The notes beneath the pieces were generated by a model, which ran no database searches, was not told the origin of the DNA, and saw only the letters and a list, made by a program, of their open reading frames with translations. A stretch of DNA of 64,000 bases, taken from assembly GCA_034509425.1 (NCBI GenBank), contig JAVTVJ010000076.1, positions 2,728,001 through 2,792,000 of the forward strand, read 5' to 3'. A program made the position numbers and the translations under genes. Of this stretch, positions 25,341 to 38,351 are shown piece after piece. The DNA comes from Eopsaltria australis (Eukaryota; Chordata; Aves; Passeriformes; Petroicidae). Position 1 is the stretch's first letter. Each line of letters begins with the position of its first letter.

Positions 25341-28317
25341 GTAAGTGGGATCAATAATCATGCTTCTCAAGATGGAAGGTGAGAAAGTCTGCAGTGTCAA
25401 AAATCAAGACAGAGGAAGGAGATGGGCTTCCTGAGGGATGCATCTTGAGAGACAAGTCCTTGTCACAAATCTCTCATCCCCATATACTGCTTTGCCTGAA
25501 CTCCTTCACTTTCGTCTATATTACTTTAGAGATTTTCCTTCTGCTCCAGAACAAGAATGGACATTCAAGACAGTTTATCTGTCCTCACTTGTTTTAAAGT
25601 GTTTTAAAGAGTGCTTCCTACCATTTAGCATAAGTGATCTTAGCTCCCGAATTCCCAAAGCAACCTTCCATTGCCATCTTTCTCCTTTTGAATCTTCTGT
25701 TTAAAACTATACTTATTTCATCAACCTCTTGCCTTATACCAGCAGTAGGTCATCATATTTTCCATGAAATTGCACATTCTGCAGGTCTGTATTAAAAGAT
25801 GGTCTTTCAGTTTACTACAGGGAAGATGTGGTTAAAACATTGGTGCTCATCCCTGCATATCAGTATTCCATGTGTGTGCTCCAAAAGCATTACCTTCCCT
25901 GTTCTATTTATTTCTACACAGAACTCAAAATGTTTTCTCCCACAAATTGTTCCCAACACACTCCAGACGTCACCTCTGTAAGATGGGGACAAAGACCAGT
26001 ATTGTCTTCTCAAGGCAAGGAAAGTGCTCTCGTGGTGCAGGAATAGACAGAGCTGAGTCTGTGCAAAGGATTACAGATTTTTCAAGCTGGGCTCAGGAAC
26101 ACTGCTAATGAACATTGCTGTCAATGTAATTCATGGGCTTAGTTTCTGTATGACCAAAAGAACTAGAAAGGTTGGAGTAATGTTTTGAATTCCAATGTCA
26201 ATTGTAATTTATCTTATTTAAAATAGGAAAACCTCCTTCCTGGGTGATCTGAAGAAAATTCTTCACTGGAAATCAGACATGATAATAAATCACTTCTTGG
26301 TTTTCTCACATGAATAATTTGTGTCTTGTTATGCAAAGCCTGGAAGCTAATTTGAAGTTGAGAGCAGAAATACACTGATAATCAATGTCTCTCATTTCCA
26401 GATTTGCTTTTCAGAGAGGAAAAAGCACTGTTTAAGAAATCAAATAAAATACTGGAATGTGAAGGAACAGATACCTGACAAGTTAAAGCTTAGCAATTGT
26501 AATGCTGCAACACTACAAGCAATGTAGCAAATAATGTGATTGGGGCAATGTCACCTTGAGCTTCAGTCCCTCCCTCTGAATTTATATGTATCTTAAGGAA
26601 AAAAGGAATCATAGTACATCTTACCTTTACACTGGAAAGGAACTGACTGCATAACAGATAAGGTCAGGGCACTTTAAACAGTGAGTTATAGAAGGGAGAA
26701 AATTAACTTTTTTTTTTGTGGACAGGTAATTTTTCAGTCTGATCAGTTCCCTGGTCATTTCCATTGCACAGCAGTCAAATACATGTGCCAACACAAGATC
26801 AAGAGTGGAAGGGGGCCACAAATAAGCAGATGGAGTGAGAGCGGCTCAGGACTGCTTCCGATGGCTGCTCCGGCTCATGTCAGCTGGGAACATACATCAA
26901 ACTGCATATGAACTGTTGCCTGCTCTCACTTTGGACAAGCTGTGAGAAAGAGTATGACCTTTAGTTGTAAACACAGAAATCTGCCAAGTAATTTTTGCTC
27001 CTGGAATATCACATTGTATGGACCAGATTCAGGTGCCCTGTTCCACCTAAAGCTTTCCACCAGATGTTTCCCATCGGTTGCTGGGATTGTGCCCCACTCA
27101 GCACCTTGCTTAGCCCATCTGAAGGGCTAAAGTGTAAAGTGTCAAAGGTATTACATTTCATTTTCTGACAGGCTCAGGAATACTGCTGAAATAAGCATTG
27201 CCTGGGTATGTCTCTATTTCCACTGTCAGCCCAACAGCCCACTAAGTTTTCAATGACAGTTTCAGAGACTCTTCTTTATTTCTTGCAGAGAGAAAAGTGT
27301 ATTTTCTGGTTGGAGAGAAAAGTTTTCAGTACATAATTAAGAATTTTTAACTCTATTTCATATCTAGCGAATAATCAGGATGCCATATTTAATATCCAGC
27401 AGATAATCAGGATGGCAAATGGAGATGATGGTGATGTATTGAACAGCTTAGTGTTCCAGTTTCTCTGTTTTATACAGTGTGGAGTCTTTGTTGATTATAC
27501 AACTTCATGCTTAAAATTAAAAATTGAGAAGATGGCACACAATTTGTTAACTATGTGCAGGAGGAAATAGCAGTTTCTGGGGTTTGTTTTGTGGTTAATT
27601 TGTGGCAGGTTTGTTTTTTATTTTCTTTTGCCACTGAATAGTGAAGAGTTTAAAAATACCCTGACTCTGAAAAGCATTTGGCAAAAATACTATTAATAAT
27701 GTACAAGGAAAAAAGTCCTCCTTATCTTTTTGAATCATTAGAAACCTGGGGTCTGAATCAGTCATTTTTCTTTCCCAGTGTTGCTGATTTCAGCTCATTA
27801 TTAAAAAAAATATATACCTTGCTTCTACTGAATAATCTAATTCTGTTCATACAAATCTGAGCTCAGCTCATTAAAAGATTTTATCTAACATATTTCCTTA
27901 CACATGTACAAGGCCTGTTTAATTTTGGTTATAAAATTAATTATGAGTGATAACATTGCATGCACAAAGACTTTTAATAGAAAGGTAGGTAGCCTTGTAG
28001 ACCAAACACTCCAGTTCATTCTAGGTAATCTTGGTTCTGATTTAGATTATGTAACAATTTTATTATTTGTGATTTGGCAAATCCCTTACTCTTGTTAGTT
28101 CAAATTTATCTTACTTGAGTTAATTAGATACTAAAGTAAGATACTATGAAAACTCACAAGTGACCCTTGCTGACTGAGGAGAAAGGCTAGAATGCCAAGT
28201 ACAGATTTACCTAGGTACATATCTGTTCATGTGTATCAGGGGTCCCAGCCAAATATCAGCACTCTGATTATGGTTTTACATAGGATTCTTGTACCCTTCA
28301 AATATTTAGCTAAACAT
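25341..28317. other. Unique non-coding DNA
   Basis: No recognisable gene or repeat. Plus-strand short frames are dense between 25379 and 26108, but they overlap in all three frames and share no family features. A local 32-bp-period duplication occurs at 27361-27417, where ATAATCAGGATG is repeated with similar flanks. Confidence 0.5.
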
Positions 28318-28640
28318 GGAGGAACCTTATTGCTCTCTCTAACTGCCTGAAAGGAGGCTGTAGCCAGGTGGGGATCAGTCTCTTCTCTCAAGTAACAAGC
28401 AATTGGACACAAGAAAAACACCTCAACTTGTGCCAGGGGAGGTTTAGATTGGATATTAGGAAAAATGTTTTCATGAACAGTTTCCTCAACTTGGAGCAGG
28501 CTGCCCAGGGTAATGGTTGACTCACCATTCCTGAAGCTATTTCTAAGAAAGGGCACTTGGGGATATGGAGTAGTAGTGAACTTGGCAGTGCTCGACTCAA
28601 GGGTCTTAGAGGTGTTTTCCAACCTAAATGATTCTATGAC
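28318..28640 (+). mobile_element. CR1 LINE 3' fragment
   Basis: A plus-strand CR1 3'UTR copy. Landmarks in order are GGAGGCTGTAGCCAGGTGGG, CAAGTAACAAGCAATTGGAC, GGGGAGGTTTAGATTGGAT, ATTAGGAAAAATGTTTTCATG, GAGCAGGCTGCCCAGGG and the terminal TTCCAACCTAAATGATTCTATGA, written here in two parts as TTCCAACCTAAATG and ATTCTATGA. It resembles the complement of the 1290-1568 copy, so the two probably belong to one subfamily. Minus-strand frames of 128 and 70 codons across it (28236-28622, 28388-28600) are repeat shadows. Confidence 0.95.
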
Positions 28641-31521
28641 ACTAGAGGGAAGAGGGTGCTGATGTTATCTTGGCTTCCCAGGGGTGTCCTTTATCCTTCA
28701 TGGGCTGCTCTAAGCTTCCAAGAAATAATATATTTATTTATAGGGTTGGTCTGTCCTTTAGTTTTTTTACTTAAGCATGAACCATATCAAATTTCACTAC
28801 CTCCTTACAGTACAGTGGATAATGTGGACTAATGTATACTAACAAAGTTACTACACTGTCATCCTATAAAGGCTGATTGATATAACAGAGAAGAGATTTT
28901 TCATAACAAAGGCTGGCAGAGATTGCAAAGTCTGTGCAGGAGAAAGACTTTCAATAAGTGTTCACATCTCAGATCTTCTGAAGTGACCTATGAAGGTGCC
29001 ATTTCCTTTCTGTTGACAGCAGAGGATGAATGTGAGTTTGTACCTAACGACAGCACCTTCAAACTGACTGTATACCCTTGAATAGTTCCTGTTGCAGAGA
29101 ACCTGAACTGGTTTTTAATGAGATCATGGACCACAGAGGTGGCTTTGCATGGGCAGCTGTTGTGAATCTCTGTCCAGTGAAGTCCTCCTCTAGCCATCTT
29201 TGTGTGTTTTAGGAAGTGTTATGTCCTGTGCTCTACACATGCAATATGTGTATGTTCTTCCATACACCTTTATCACCACACACATTTTTTCTCTCAGGGA
29301 AAAAAAATAAGGTGTGGCCAAGAGTATTTATTATCATCTAATAAGGTATAGATCTTACTCTTCATTCATATTCATCACTAGCGTATTTCAATAATGCAGG
29401 TTGCTATGTAATTCTATTCATGAATATCAGATGAGAATAAATCAGACAGTGGGATTTATCTGACAATATTAAACACATGCAGTATTAGCAGACATGTTGA
29501 TGTAAATTAGTAATTCTGAGCTACTTCCTCTAATACTAGGGAAATTAAAATAGACCTGTCTGTAGTGAGCCATGTGAACTGGGTTAGATGGTTTCTTTTA
29601 CACTATCTGTATTCTACCTAGAAAGTTCATCTTCTCCACTGAATTGGCAGTGACTAGCTCAGATATAGACATTTCCAGTATGGATGTCTACATTTGGTGA
29701 GACTCATACCTTCCAAAAAGAGTGAAATCCATGGTACTTTCTTACTCTGATTTTGACAGGTCAACTCCAATACACATATGCCACACAATATTCCATGCTT
29801 CATACAGTGCCCTTGTCAGGTCTAATATATCAACCTCACAGTCTTCTACATCACTATGCTTACTCAACGTGGTCTGTCTGTGGGTAGGAAAAGGTGATCC
29901 TGTCTTTTCTGCCTGATTTCTCTCATGAGATTATCTGTCAAAAAGCAGTTACGCTTGAAAGCTGAGCAGTTTGGAGCATTTCTACCTCCTGAATCATTAC
30001 CTAAATGTTTTTGAAACAAGTACAACTTCACTATGTTATTAAGCTTTTGGCACTTCCTCCTGCCCGATGTTTCAAATGAAGTTTGGGAAACCCTGTAATG
30101 TATTTAAACATCAGGGTAATGTAACAGTTGGTGAACACTTTCCTACCTGAACTACACAGATAAATGGCTTGTGATTCCAAGATGAGATTGATCAGTCCTC
30201 ACAGTTTGATTTTGGATGGATCTGTGCTGTGCATCATGCTGGACTAGCTGGAACATTTACACAATATTACCCAGTCCTTGGCAGAGATATCCAATTGAAC
30301 CCTGCACACAGGACAGCATTAATTCATCACAGCACATAAGTTAATTACCCTGGTCTGCTGGCAATGCTAATTAACCAGGGCACAGAGACACAGTTACTTG
30401 CTTATTTCTCTTCTGTTTCCAGAGCTAGCTTGCATGGAAAAACTCATAAATTTATACGCCTTTATCCTTAGCCTAAAGAAGGTGTGCCCTGGAGTGTCCT
30501 GGATCATAATGAGAGTCACATCCTGGGTAGCCTCTTTAATTTCAGAGTGTTATAAATCCATTAAAACTATCCAGATGTACCTGTTCTTGCTTATAACAGA
30601 AACACATATTTTTCTTCCTGATACCCAAAAAACCCATTGGGCAATGAGGAGAATCACCTTTTCCTTGGAGAATCTCAGCTAAGAGTAAATAGAAGATACA
30701 ACAGATAACCATTTTAGCCCAAATAATTTATGATTTTTTGTAACCAATCCTTTATAACAAAATTGTATACAATTTGAGTTTTACAATACTAAACACATTA
30801 CCAGTGTGGTAAGTTAATTTTTTTTTTTTAATTTTCATTTCTCCAGTTTCTTCTCGGTCTCTTTGTTTACCTTTCCTCCCTTGTTTAGGGATTTTAATGG
30901 GAATAATTTCGGCAAGTTTTAGTGCTTTCAGCTGCATCTGATTTCATCTGAGTGCATTTGGTTGTAGTCAGCACATTTCCAAATTTGCCGTTTTTTTTCA
31001 ATCTCATTTTGATTTGGTCATATCTCCTTGCCAGAGAGTTTGTTCCACTTTGTCCTGTGATTTCAAAGGAAGTTCTTCCTTTCAGGAGAGGTAATGAAAT
31101 CTTGTGATTTCAATGAGGATCAATTGAGCAAGCTTTGGTCCATTTCCCTGCACTTCATATCACCCCATTGGCTTTTCTTGTTTTCACTTTGTTTCAGAAT
31201 TTATTTGCTTTACTAAACATCAAATCTATGGTTGGGGACTGAGACACTCTTGTGCAAAATGCTGTCTGACTATAATAGAGAGGGACACTTTTTTGTCTTA
31301 AGGGAGCCTGTACTTGAATAGCCAAGAATGATAAAAAAGAAACAGAGACAGGGGGAAATAACTCACCTTAGCTCATACAGCAGATCATGGACAGAGCTGT
31401 GTTTTAATTCTCCTTCCAAATGTTCCCTGTCTTTCTTTATACACTTTTTTTGCAAGACACTAAATTAATTTGTTAATTTTTAAACTCCATGTGAATTCTG
31501 GGCTAAGGAGTTGCATGATAA
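28641..31521. other. Unique AT-rich non-coding DNA
   Basis: No gene or recognised repeat. A T-run lies at 30818-30829. An inverted CCCTGGT/ACCAGGG pair (30348-30354 and 30374-30380), each next to a TAATTA core, is noted as a finding. Confidence 0.5.
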
Positions 31522-31989
31522 ATGCAGAGACTAAAATCTCCTCAGCTGCAAGAAGCAGTAAATTCAAACTTGCTTGTCAAATGCAAGTCTTCTGCTCTCA
31601 GGGGCTCTCGTGGATTGTCTCCACGTTACCCTGACCTGCTGATTAAGCAAAACGTGCTTGAGTCCGTTCAGACTTTGAGACACATAGAAAGCTTGTCATA
31701 TGGAAAGCTCCAGAAAAGCGGGGAAGAGAAAGAGATCCAAACCCCACATTTACTTAATATTTTAGCAGCAATTCAACTTACACCTCTCCAGAGCATGGAA
31801 AGCGAGTGCTGGCTTCTCAATGGCTGGCTCAGGACATACATTGGAAATGTTCCTGGACCTTCTTCCCACTGGCTCCAGACATCCACATCAACAAAGCTGA
31901 GCCCGTTTTTTGTACAGTATTTTAGGGCAACAGGGAAAGGCAGCATATTCCCTATTGGTCAGAGTTTTATTCTCTTGGGGAGTGACTGA
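31522..31989 (+). other. Orphan ORF, 155 codons
   Basis: This is the longest open frame not explained by a repeat. It starts at an ATG shortly after an in-frame TAA and ends in TGA. The predicted peptide is soluble, with no signal peptide, membrane segment or motif I recognise. The local sequence is less AT-rich and has several CpGs, including a 6-bp-arm hairpin CGTGGA/TCCACG at 31609-31625. By a rough estimate, a frame this long is expected by chance about once or less in 64 kb of such DNA, so it is notable but not convincing. It could be a chance frame, an old pseudogene piece or a lineage-specific gene. Confidence 0.1.
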
Positions 31990-34900
31990 TTTCGTGAGAA
32001 ATGTGTGTTTATAAAGGTGAAGATATGACTTATGGCAAGGAAAATCCTAAACATCTGACCTTGTCATATAATATTTCCTATTCCTTCGTTTCATATGGCT
32101 GATGACCAAGGCGGATTATTAAAATAGGAGCGAGGGGGTGACTGGTGCCACAGGATTAAACACAAAACATAAGTGATTTTTAAAAGTCAGGATGATGCCC
32201 AAGTGCTCAAATGCCCAAATCATGCAGTGGAATAAGCGCTGTACATTAGGGAATAGCTGTTTTGCTGTCGGACTGTGCCTGTCACAAACCATCAAATATC
32301 ATCTACTTACATCCATACTTACAGCCACTTAGTCTCAGATCCCTATCCCATGTTCCTCCTGAGAAAGAGAGAGAAATTGCAGGGATATCAATGCCCACAG
32401 CCCAGAATAATTTTAAATCTACCTCTTCACCTGTCTTTTTAGTTTACTACAAGTTTGATCAGATGAACTGGTAGCATTTCTATCAAATTTACGTAGCATG
32501 AAGAAAGGGGAACATGGAAATACTGAAGAAGGTATGTGTAGACATTACAGCTTCACACATACAGTTATATGTAAGAGATTTATGTATCAGAATTTAAGTA
32601 AATTTCATCTCCTGTTTTTGTTGTCAGATTAGAGTAGAGTCTAGTTTCAAAATGTTATTCTTAAAATACACTTTGGGATTCTAACAGATGAAAGACAGAA
32701 ATGCTGAGACAGGTCCTTACTTTGGAAGCCTTTAAAAAGTAAACTAATCCAGATTTTTAGTAGTTCTTCAATGGTCTAAATTAGACAAAATTTAATGCTG
32801 GGAAAAAAATTCTGGCTCCTGACAATGCATGATGTTTTATCTTCCATGCTCTTGACTTCCCATTAACTGAGCCTTCCCTAACCTGGATGTCATCCACTAG
32901 CCCATTAATTGTCTTTCTCCCCTGCCTGACACGCTTAGCACATTTCATACTAATAGGGGTTCAAGAGTTCATTAACACTCCAGTTCATGGGGCCGTGAGT
33001 ATTAATAGCAACAGAACCTTATAGTTCAAGTTTATTCATAGATTTAACATGAACATATATTACTCCACAGTAACTTCATGTGCATGCCACACAAACTGCC
33101 AGAAGCTCCATTTTTATCTACAAAGAATTTAAAGTTCTAGCTTTCACTCAGTTCTCTTTGTCTAGAGCCCATGTTCACACTCCTTTACCCTGAGGGCAAC
33201 TGGCTACAGGCTTTAGGCATGAGTTTGATTTTCATTGCAGCCTTAACAGTAAGCTACAAGTGCTGTCAGTATTCCGAGGACTTTGTTTTTCTGCCCTCTC
33301 TGTGACCAAACCCAGAACTAAGCAGAATATTCACAGATGTAGATCTGCATTAATTCATTCCAGGGCCAGAAGGGTCCATGAGACCTGTACAAACTGTAAC
33401 TGGATTAAGGCACCTGTCTTCTGACTGACACAAAATTTCATCTGAAAGATATCAGGAGACAGTAGATCTTTCCCAAGTATAGAGACATAAACTGGATAAA
33501 ATGCTTCAAAGTTTTAATTATCTTCACTGACTGGATATTATGCCTTAAATTGTAGAACTTCAGTTTTCAGGTGCTGGGTTTTGTTTTTTCTCCAGGAAAA
33601 AAAAGCACCTCCTTCCATCCTCAGAATTCGGCACAGGATAGAGCTCAATAGAGTACAGAATTTGCCTTCACGTTGTAATGTTGTTTTCTAATCTGTGCAT
33701 CATTTTACAGGGGTCCTTTTGAGTACAATATATCTGCACTCTTTTTGACATGAGCAATACAAGTAGGCAAGATACTGTGATAGAGTATCACTGCTATGTG
33801 AATAGAAACCAGAGTTGGAGGGATTCCCTGTCCATATGCCTAGAATGGTTTTAATCCTTCAGATGACAGAAATACACTGAGAGCTCAAAATGAGGTAAGT
33901 ACAACTCCAAGGTCTTTCTTTAATTAATTTCTTTCCAGAAATCTCCAGTTCTTCAAGTATAAGGTGCTTTTTCTGTTCCTGTATTTAATTCAGCTGTCTG
34001 CATTACTTCTGTGTCTGTACATTACTACTGCTGTCAACTGCAAGTTTAACCAATGGATATTTTCTATTCCTTTATGGATCATTTATCCTCACAACACCCT
34101 TCTGGAACAGAGGTGTACCTTTCCCACCCCTGGAAGCTCTTTGAGCAAATAGTAGAAATACTAAGGCCCACAAGCCAAGAATAAACTTCCAGGTTTTATG
34201 GACCTCTGGTGAAATGACTCTATGTTTTGCTTTGGATTAGATATAGAATTAGGTCTTCTGGATTGTGCTGCCTAGGCAAGATGGACAGGATCAAAGATGA
34301 TTTGGAAGTAACCTGGACTTGAAAAGGCTTACTCCTGTCAGGGCTGATGTGTCTCTCGTTATCTGTCATTGAAGTTTATGGAAAATGTTCTAGCAGAAAT
34401 GTAAACACTTGTAGAGTTTAAGCAGATGAGTGGAGTTTCAAATTCTGAAGTCAATCTGGAAAAAGGTTATTAAAATATATCAGATTTTTATGGATCTACC
34501 TTATGTATCTTGATCTTACGATGGAGCTAGGAATAAATCACATGACAGCTAAATCTGTGTGGGGCAGAGTGGCCCAGGGTAAATCCACATTCATAAAAGA
34601 CACAACCAGGGATGTCAGCATGGTACCCTGGCTCATTTCCTCTGCTTGGTTGCTAGCTCAGTCACTGGTGCTTTTTTAATTTTTCAACTAGTTCTGCCAA
34701 GGCCATGACCCAAAACTGTTCTGAAGTAGCTCCCTAGAGAGAACTAATAAACATCAGTAAGAGAGCAACAACTTTAAATTGGCTTTTTCTGCTATATATA
34801 GGTCTTACAAATTACCCCAGCAAACCTTTCTGCCTCAGACACTTCAGCTCATGCAACAGATGCTATGCAGTGCTGTGCTATGTAACCTCCACTCTGATGG

Positions 34901-37777
34901 GCTGATACATTACATATATGACCTCACATTATTTCAGAGAGTTTAAAAAAGAAAAAAAAAGAGCTACTTCTGTCTTTGGGCTACCACCTAGGGTGCAGAA
35001 GTGCTAGAGAGACTCAGTAGTATGAATGTGGTTGGGCCATCCAACTTAGCCTCAGTGCCAGTGAGGAGTCCTTGCTCCTCTTTTGTTACTGTTACAGGTG
35101 TAGCCATCTGTTTCCATCCAAAACTACATCATCTACTAAGAAAAAGAAAACCCTATTCTTATCCACTTGGTCTGTTCCCCTGACTGTTTATGTGCTGACA
35201 CCTCTCAGCAAGAGAGGATTCTCCTGCAGGGAATCTCAGCTTCAGTTTGTAAGCATTTACTAAATAGGGAGATAAGTTATCCACAAAATTTGGTGTGTTT
35301 TCAAGTGCTGTTAACCACTTTTTCTCAGGGATAGAGATCTTTTCCTGCCTTTCTATTTTTTTAACAGTAGAAACAAGGTCAAAAAACCCCAAGGTGATTG
35401 TATACTAAAACTGTTGCCTCTTACCCATATCAGTGCCTATGTTCCTTCTAAGACCCTGTCAAGACCTTCAGGTGCTCTAATTATCCTAATTGTCTCCAGA
35501 CCTGCAGCACAACCCTCCCTCTCTTCTGTACCCTGGAGGTAGTTGGAATCTGAAGCTTGTGGCTTGCCAAGGAAAAGACAGGAGTGAATTGAAGAAGCAC
35601 ACTGGCACTGCCTGTAGCTAAACAGCAAAGGGCTGCTTAATTAATAATTTATCTATCTCTCTCTGTTTGCACTGCATTGTCTCTCTTTACAGCAGAATGA
35701 GGACTTCGACAAAACTATAATATAATGGAATTAAGTGGGTGTTTTCTTGAAACGAATAAAACATTACTGTGCTTCTTGCCAAGTTGTAGAGAACACTTTC
35801 ACTGGAAAGGTAACCAGTCTGGAACATCAGAAACTTGAAAATGTAGGCGTAGATTCATTCAGCTCCTGGGTTCCCCTGAGTTCAGCTGAGCTCCAGGACT
35901 ACTTAGTCACATCCTCAGATTGTGTCCAGCTTTCCACTGGGAAGGCTGTCTTGTACTTCGTGGAGGCACAGGAAGAGATGTGTGCTCTGTCACCTTCTCT
36001 GTCAAGTGACAGATGTGCCAATAACATAATGGGACATGCAAGCAATCCTCTCATGTCCAACACCAACATTAGCTGGTGTCAGTTGATCTGTACATGTCCC
36101 TTGGGGCGTATAAAACAGGGGATGAACTGGTACCATCACTGAAGAAGGTGTCAGGGAGTGGACTACAAGACAGAAAAAGAGCCCCTACCTCCTTTCCCTG
36201 GCCAAGGAACTTGTGGGGGCAAGGCACCAGGGATCCCACCACAGAATAGCTGTGTTGCTCTGAGCCCTGGTCACCAGTCCCAGCCTCAGCTGTGTGCAAG
36301 AATTCAAGTTAACTGGTCTTCTGGTTTCAATCCAAAACTTTCTTGTTCAGCAGAGCTCTAAAAGATCAGTTGTCCCAGACATCAATCTTGTCTCCTCACT
36401 ACTCAGTTGCTAAACCTCTATTCCTTTTCTTCTGCTTTTACTTCTTCTCACACAGAGAAGTGTCAAATGAGAGAAAAACCATAAGGTGCACAGTATAAAG
36501 TATCTGATTTTAATTATTTAGCTTTCACATTGTCCTCCATTCAACCGTCTACATAAACAAGTTTTAAAGAAATCTTACAATTTCTCTCTTCCCTCCCCAA
36601 CATACTTTTAAACTTAGATGTCAAACAAGTCACATTTTTCTTCCCAACTGCAGACTCCGTACTGCCAAAAATATTCCCAACACTTATGTAACCACTGCAT
36701 GGTTGTCCACGTGAAGGATTACTGCATTTCTCTGTATATGCTATGCTAGAGAGGTCTGTCTCCACAAACCCGTTCATCCTCTTGATAGCACTTCTCTGAC
36801 ATGTGTTAAGAGCTCCTCATTTGAAAAATATTAGCTGATGCATTTTAATTCCCTTTCAGCTTTCCATTCTCTCATGAAAGCCAAGACAGGACAAGTCTGG
36901 GTTTTTTTTTTCTAAATCCATTTCTGCTGCTTTCTTCTACAGCATTTACCAGGCTACAAGAATTTCTGGTTTACTCTTAGGAAACAGAGGACTTAGCCAA
37001 ACTGATAAATTAATCAATCCCTTTATTTCTTTACCTGCCACCTGTACTCTACCTCCTTTTTCAGACCAAAATTGGCATTGATTTGTGTAGTTGTTACTGA
37101 AAGAGCCAAAGAAACATGATGAAACATGGTTCATTTGAACCCTTTAAGGTAAGTTTTTTTCATATTGTTCCCTGAGCCGATTCAGCTCACTAATGTGGAA
37201 CAAAATGACCCTGTCACTCTTTCTCAGTTACTTCCTAGTCAGGTTAGTGAGTTAAATTAACTCACAAAAGGATGCCAATAAGAGAGATGAACAGAGAAAC
37301 AGGTAGATGTTCTTCAGTCTGCAACCCTTGACACTAAAACTCTTTTTATCTTCCCATTTAGATGGGGATTTGTGTCACATGTTTATGAAACAACATACCC
37401 AACTGTTTCACTGATGGGGGCATAAGCATTGTAGTTTCCAGATCAAATGGATATGAAGAATGCACTGAATGTTGCAATTTTAGCAGCTGAGATGAAGGTA
37501 TGAAAGAGAACGGGGAATGGTATTAAGTTGATTTAATGATATTACATATAAAATGTTGTTTTAAATAACAGATAGGTGTCTATGAAAATGCAGTGATGCA
37601 TATGTTTTTTTTTTTTAATTTTTGGAAAGACAGAGGTAAGAGACATACTGTAGACAAAGCCAATCATAGTTAAACTCTCATTGAAGACAACAGGTGAATT
37701 TTCTTTAACATAAACTGGAGAATTGATTAAAAAAGATAAATAACAAAGCACTTGTTAACTGAATTAATATGAATTTG
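31990..37777. other. Unique non-coding DNA
   Basis: No recognised gene or transposon in about 5.8 kb. A frame at 35735-36142 (135 codons) and neighbouring frames on both strands at 36069-36361 lie in a slightly GC-richer patch with no recognisable domain. A T12 run lies at 37605-37616. A 32-bp segment at 33863-33894 has splice-like edges but is too short to support. Confidence 0.5.
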
Positions 37778-38351
37778 TGTTGTGGTTTCACCCCAGCCAG
37801 CAACAGAGCACCACACATCCTGCTCAGTTCTCCCACCCTCAGCAGGTTAAGGCAGAGAATTGGATGAGTGCAAGTAAGAAAACTTGTGGGTTGAGATAAG
37901 AAAAGTACAATAACTAAAATAAAATAATAATGAGAAGTAATTAAAAGGAAAATAACAGAGAGAGAGAGAGAAATAAAACCCAAGAAAAACAAGACATGCA
38001 ACAGATAGAGTTGCTCTGACCAGTGCCCAGCCTGTTCTTCAACAGTGAGGCTGTCAAGTTTTCCCCCATTTTATATGCTGAGCATGATGACACATGGTAT
38101 GGAACACCTCTTAGGTCAGTCAGGGTCACCTGTCCCGACTGTGTCCCCTCCCAGCCTCTTGTGTCCCTCAAACTCCTCACTGGCAGGACAATATAAGAAG
38201 ATGAAACGTCCATGGCTTCGGGTAAGCACTACTGAGCAACTAAAACGTTACTGTATAGTCAACATTATTTTTGCCCTAAATCCAAAACACGGCACTGTAC
38301 CAGCTAATAAGCAGGAAGAAAATTACCTCTACCCCAGTCAAAACTGGGACA
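37778..38351 (-). mobile_element. Solo LTR, avian ERV family A (ERVL-like)
   Basis: This is the best-preserved full-length copy of the family, 574 bp in minus orientation. Read on the minus strand it runs from TGTCCCAGTTTTGACTGGGG to GGGGTGAAACCACAACA, so the ends are TG...CA. A TATAAAA box (complement at 38069-38075) lies mid-element, where the U3 promoter of this family is expected. An (AG)n tract and an A/T-rich stretch follow in the R/U5 part. The flanks ATTTG and ACTTA match at three of five positions, with both mismatches transitions, consistent with a decayed 5-bp target duplication. No retroviral genes adjoin, so it is a solo LTR. The open frames across it (37705-38001, 37941-38213, 38045-38410) are not genes. 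Confidence 0.9.

Noticed and set aside
28236..28622. 128-codon minus-strand ORF
   Set aside because: Antisense reading of a CR1 3'UTR; the other ORFs over CR1 copies (1373-1633, 11286-11507, 51901-52264) are the same.
33863..33894. 32-bp microexon-like segment between CCTTCAG and GAG/GTAAGT
   Set aside because: Too short and with a weak acceptor; such pairs are expected by chance in 64 kb.
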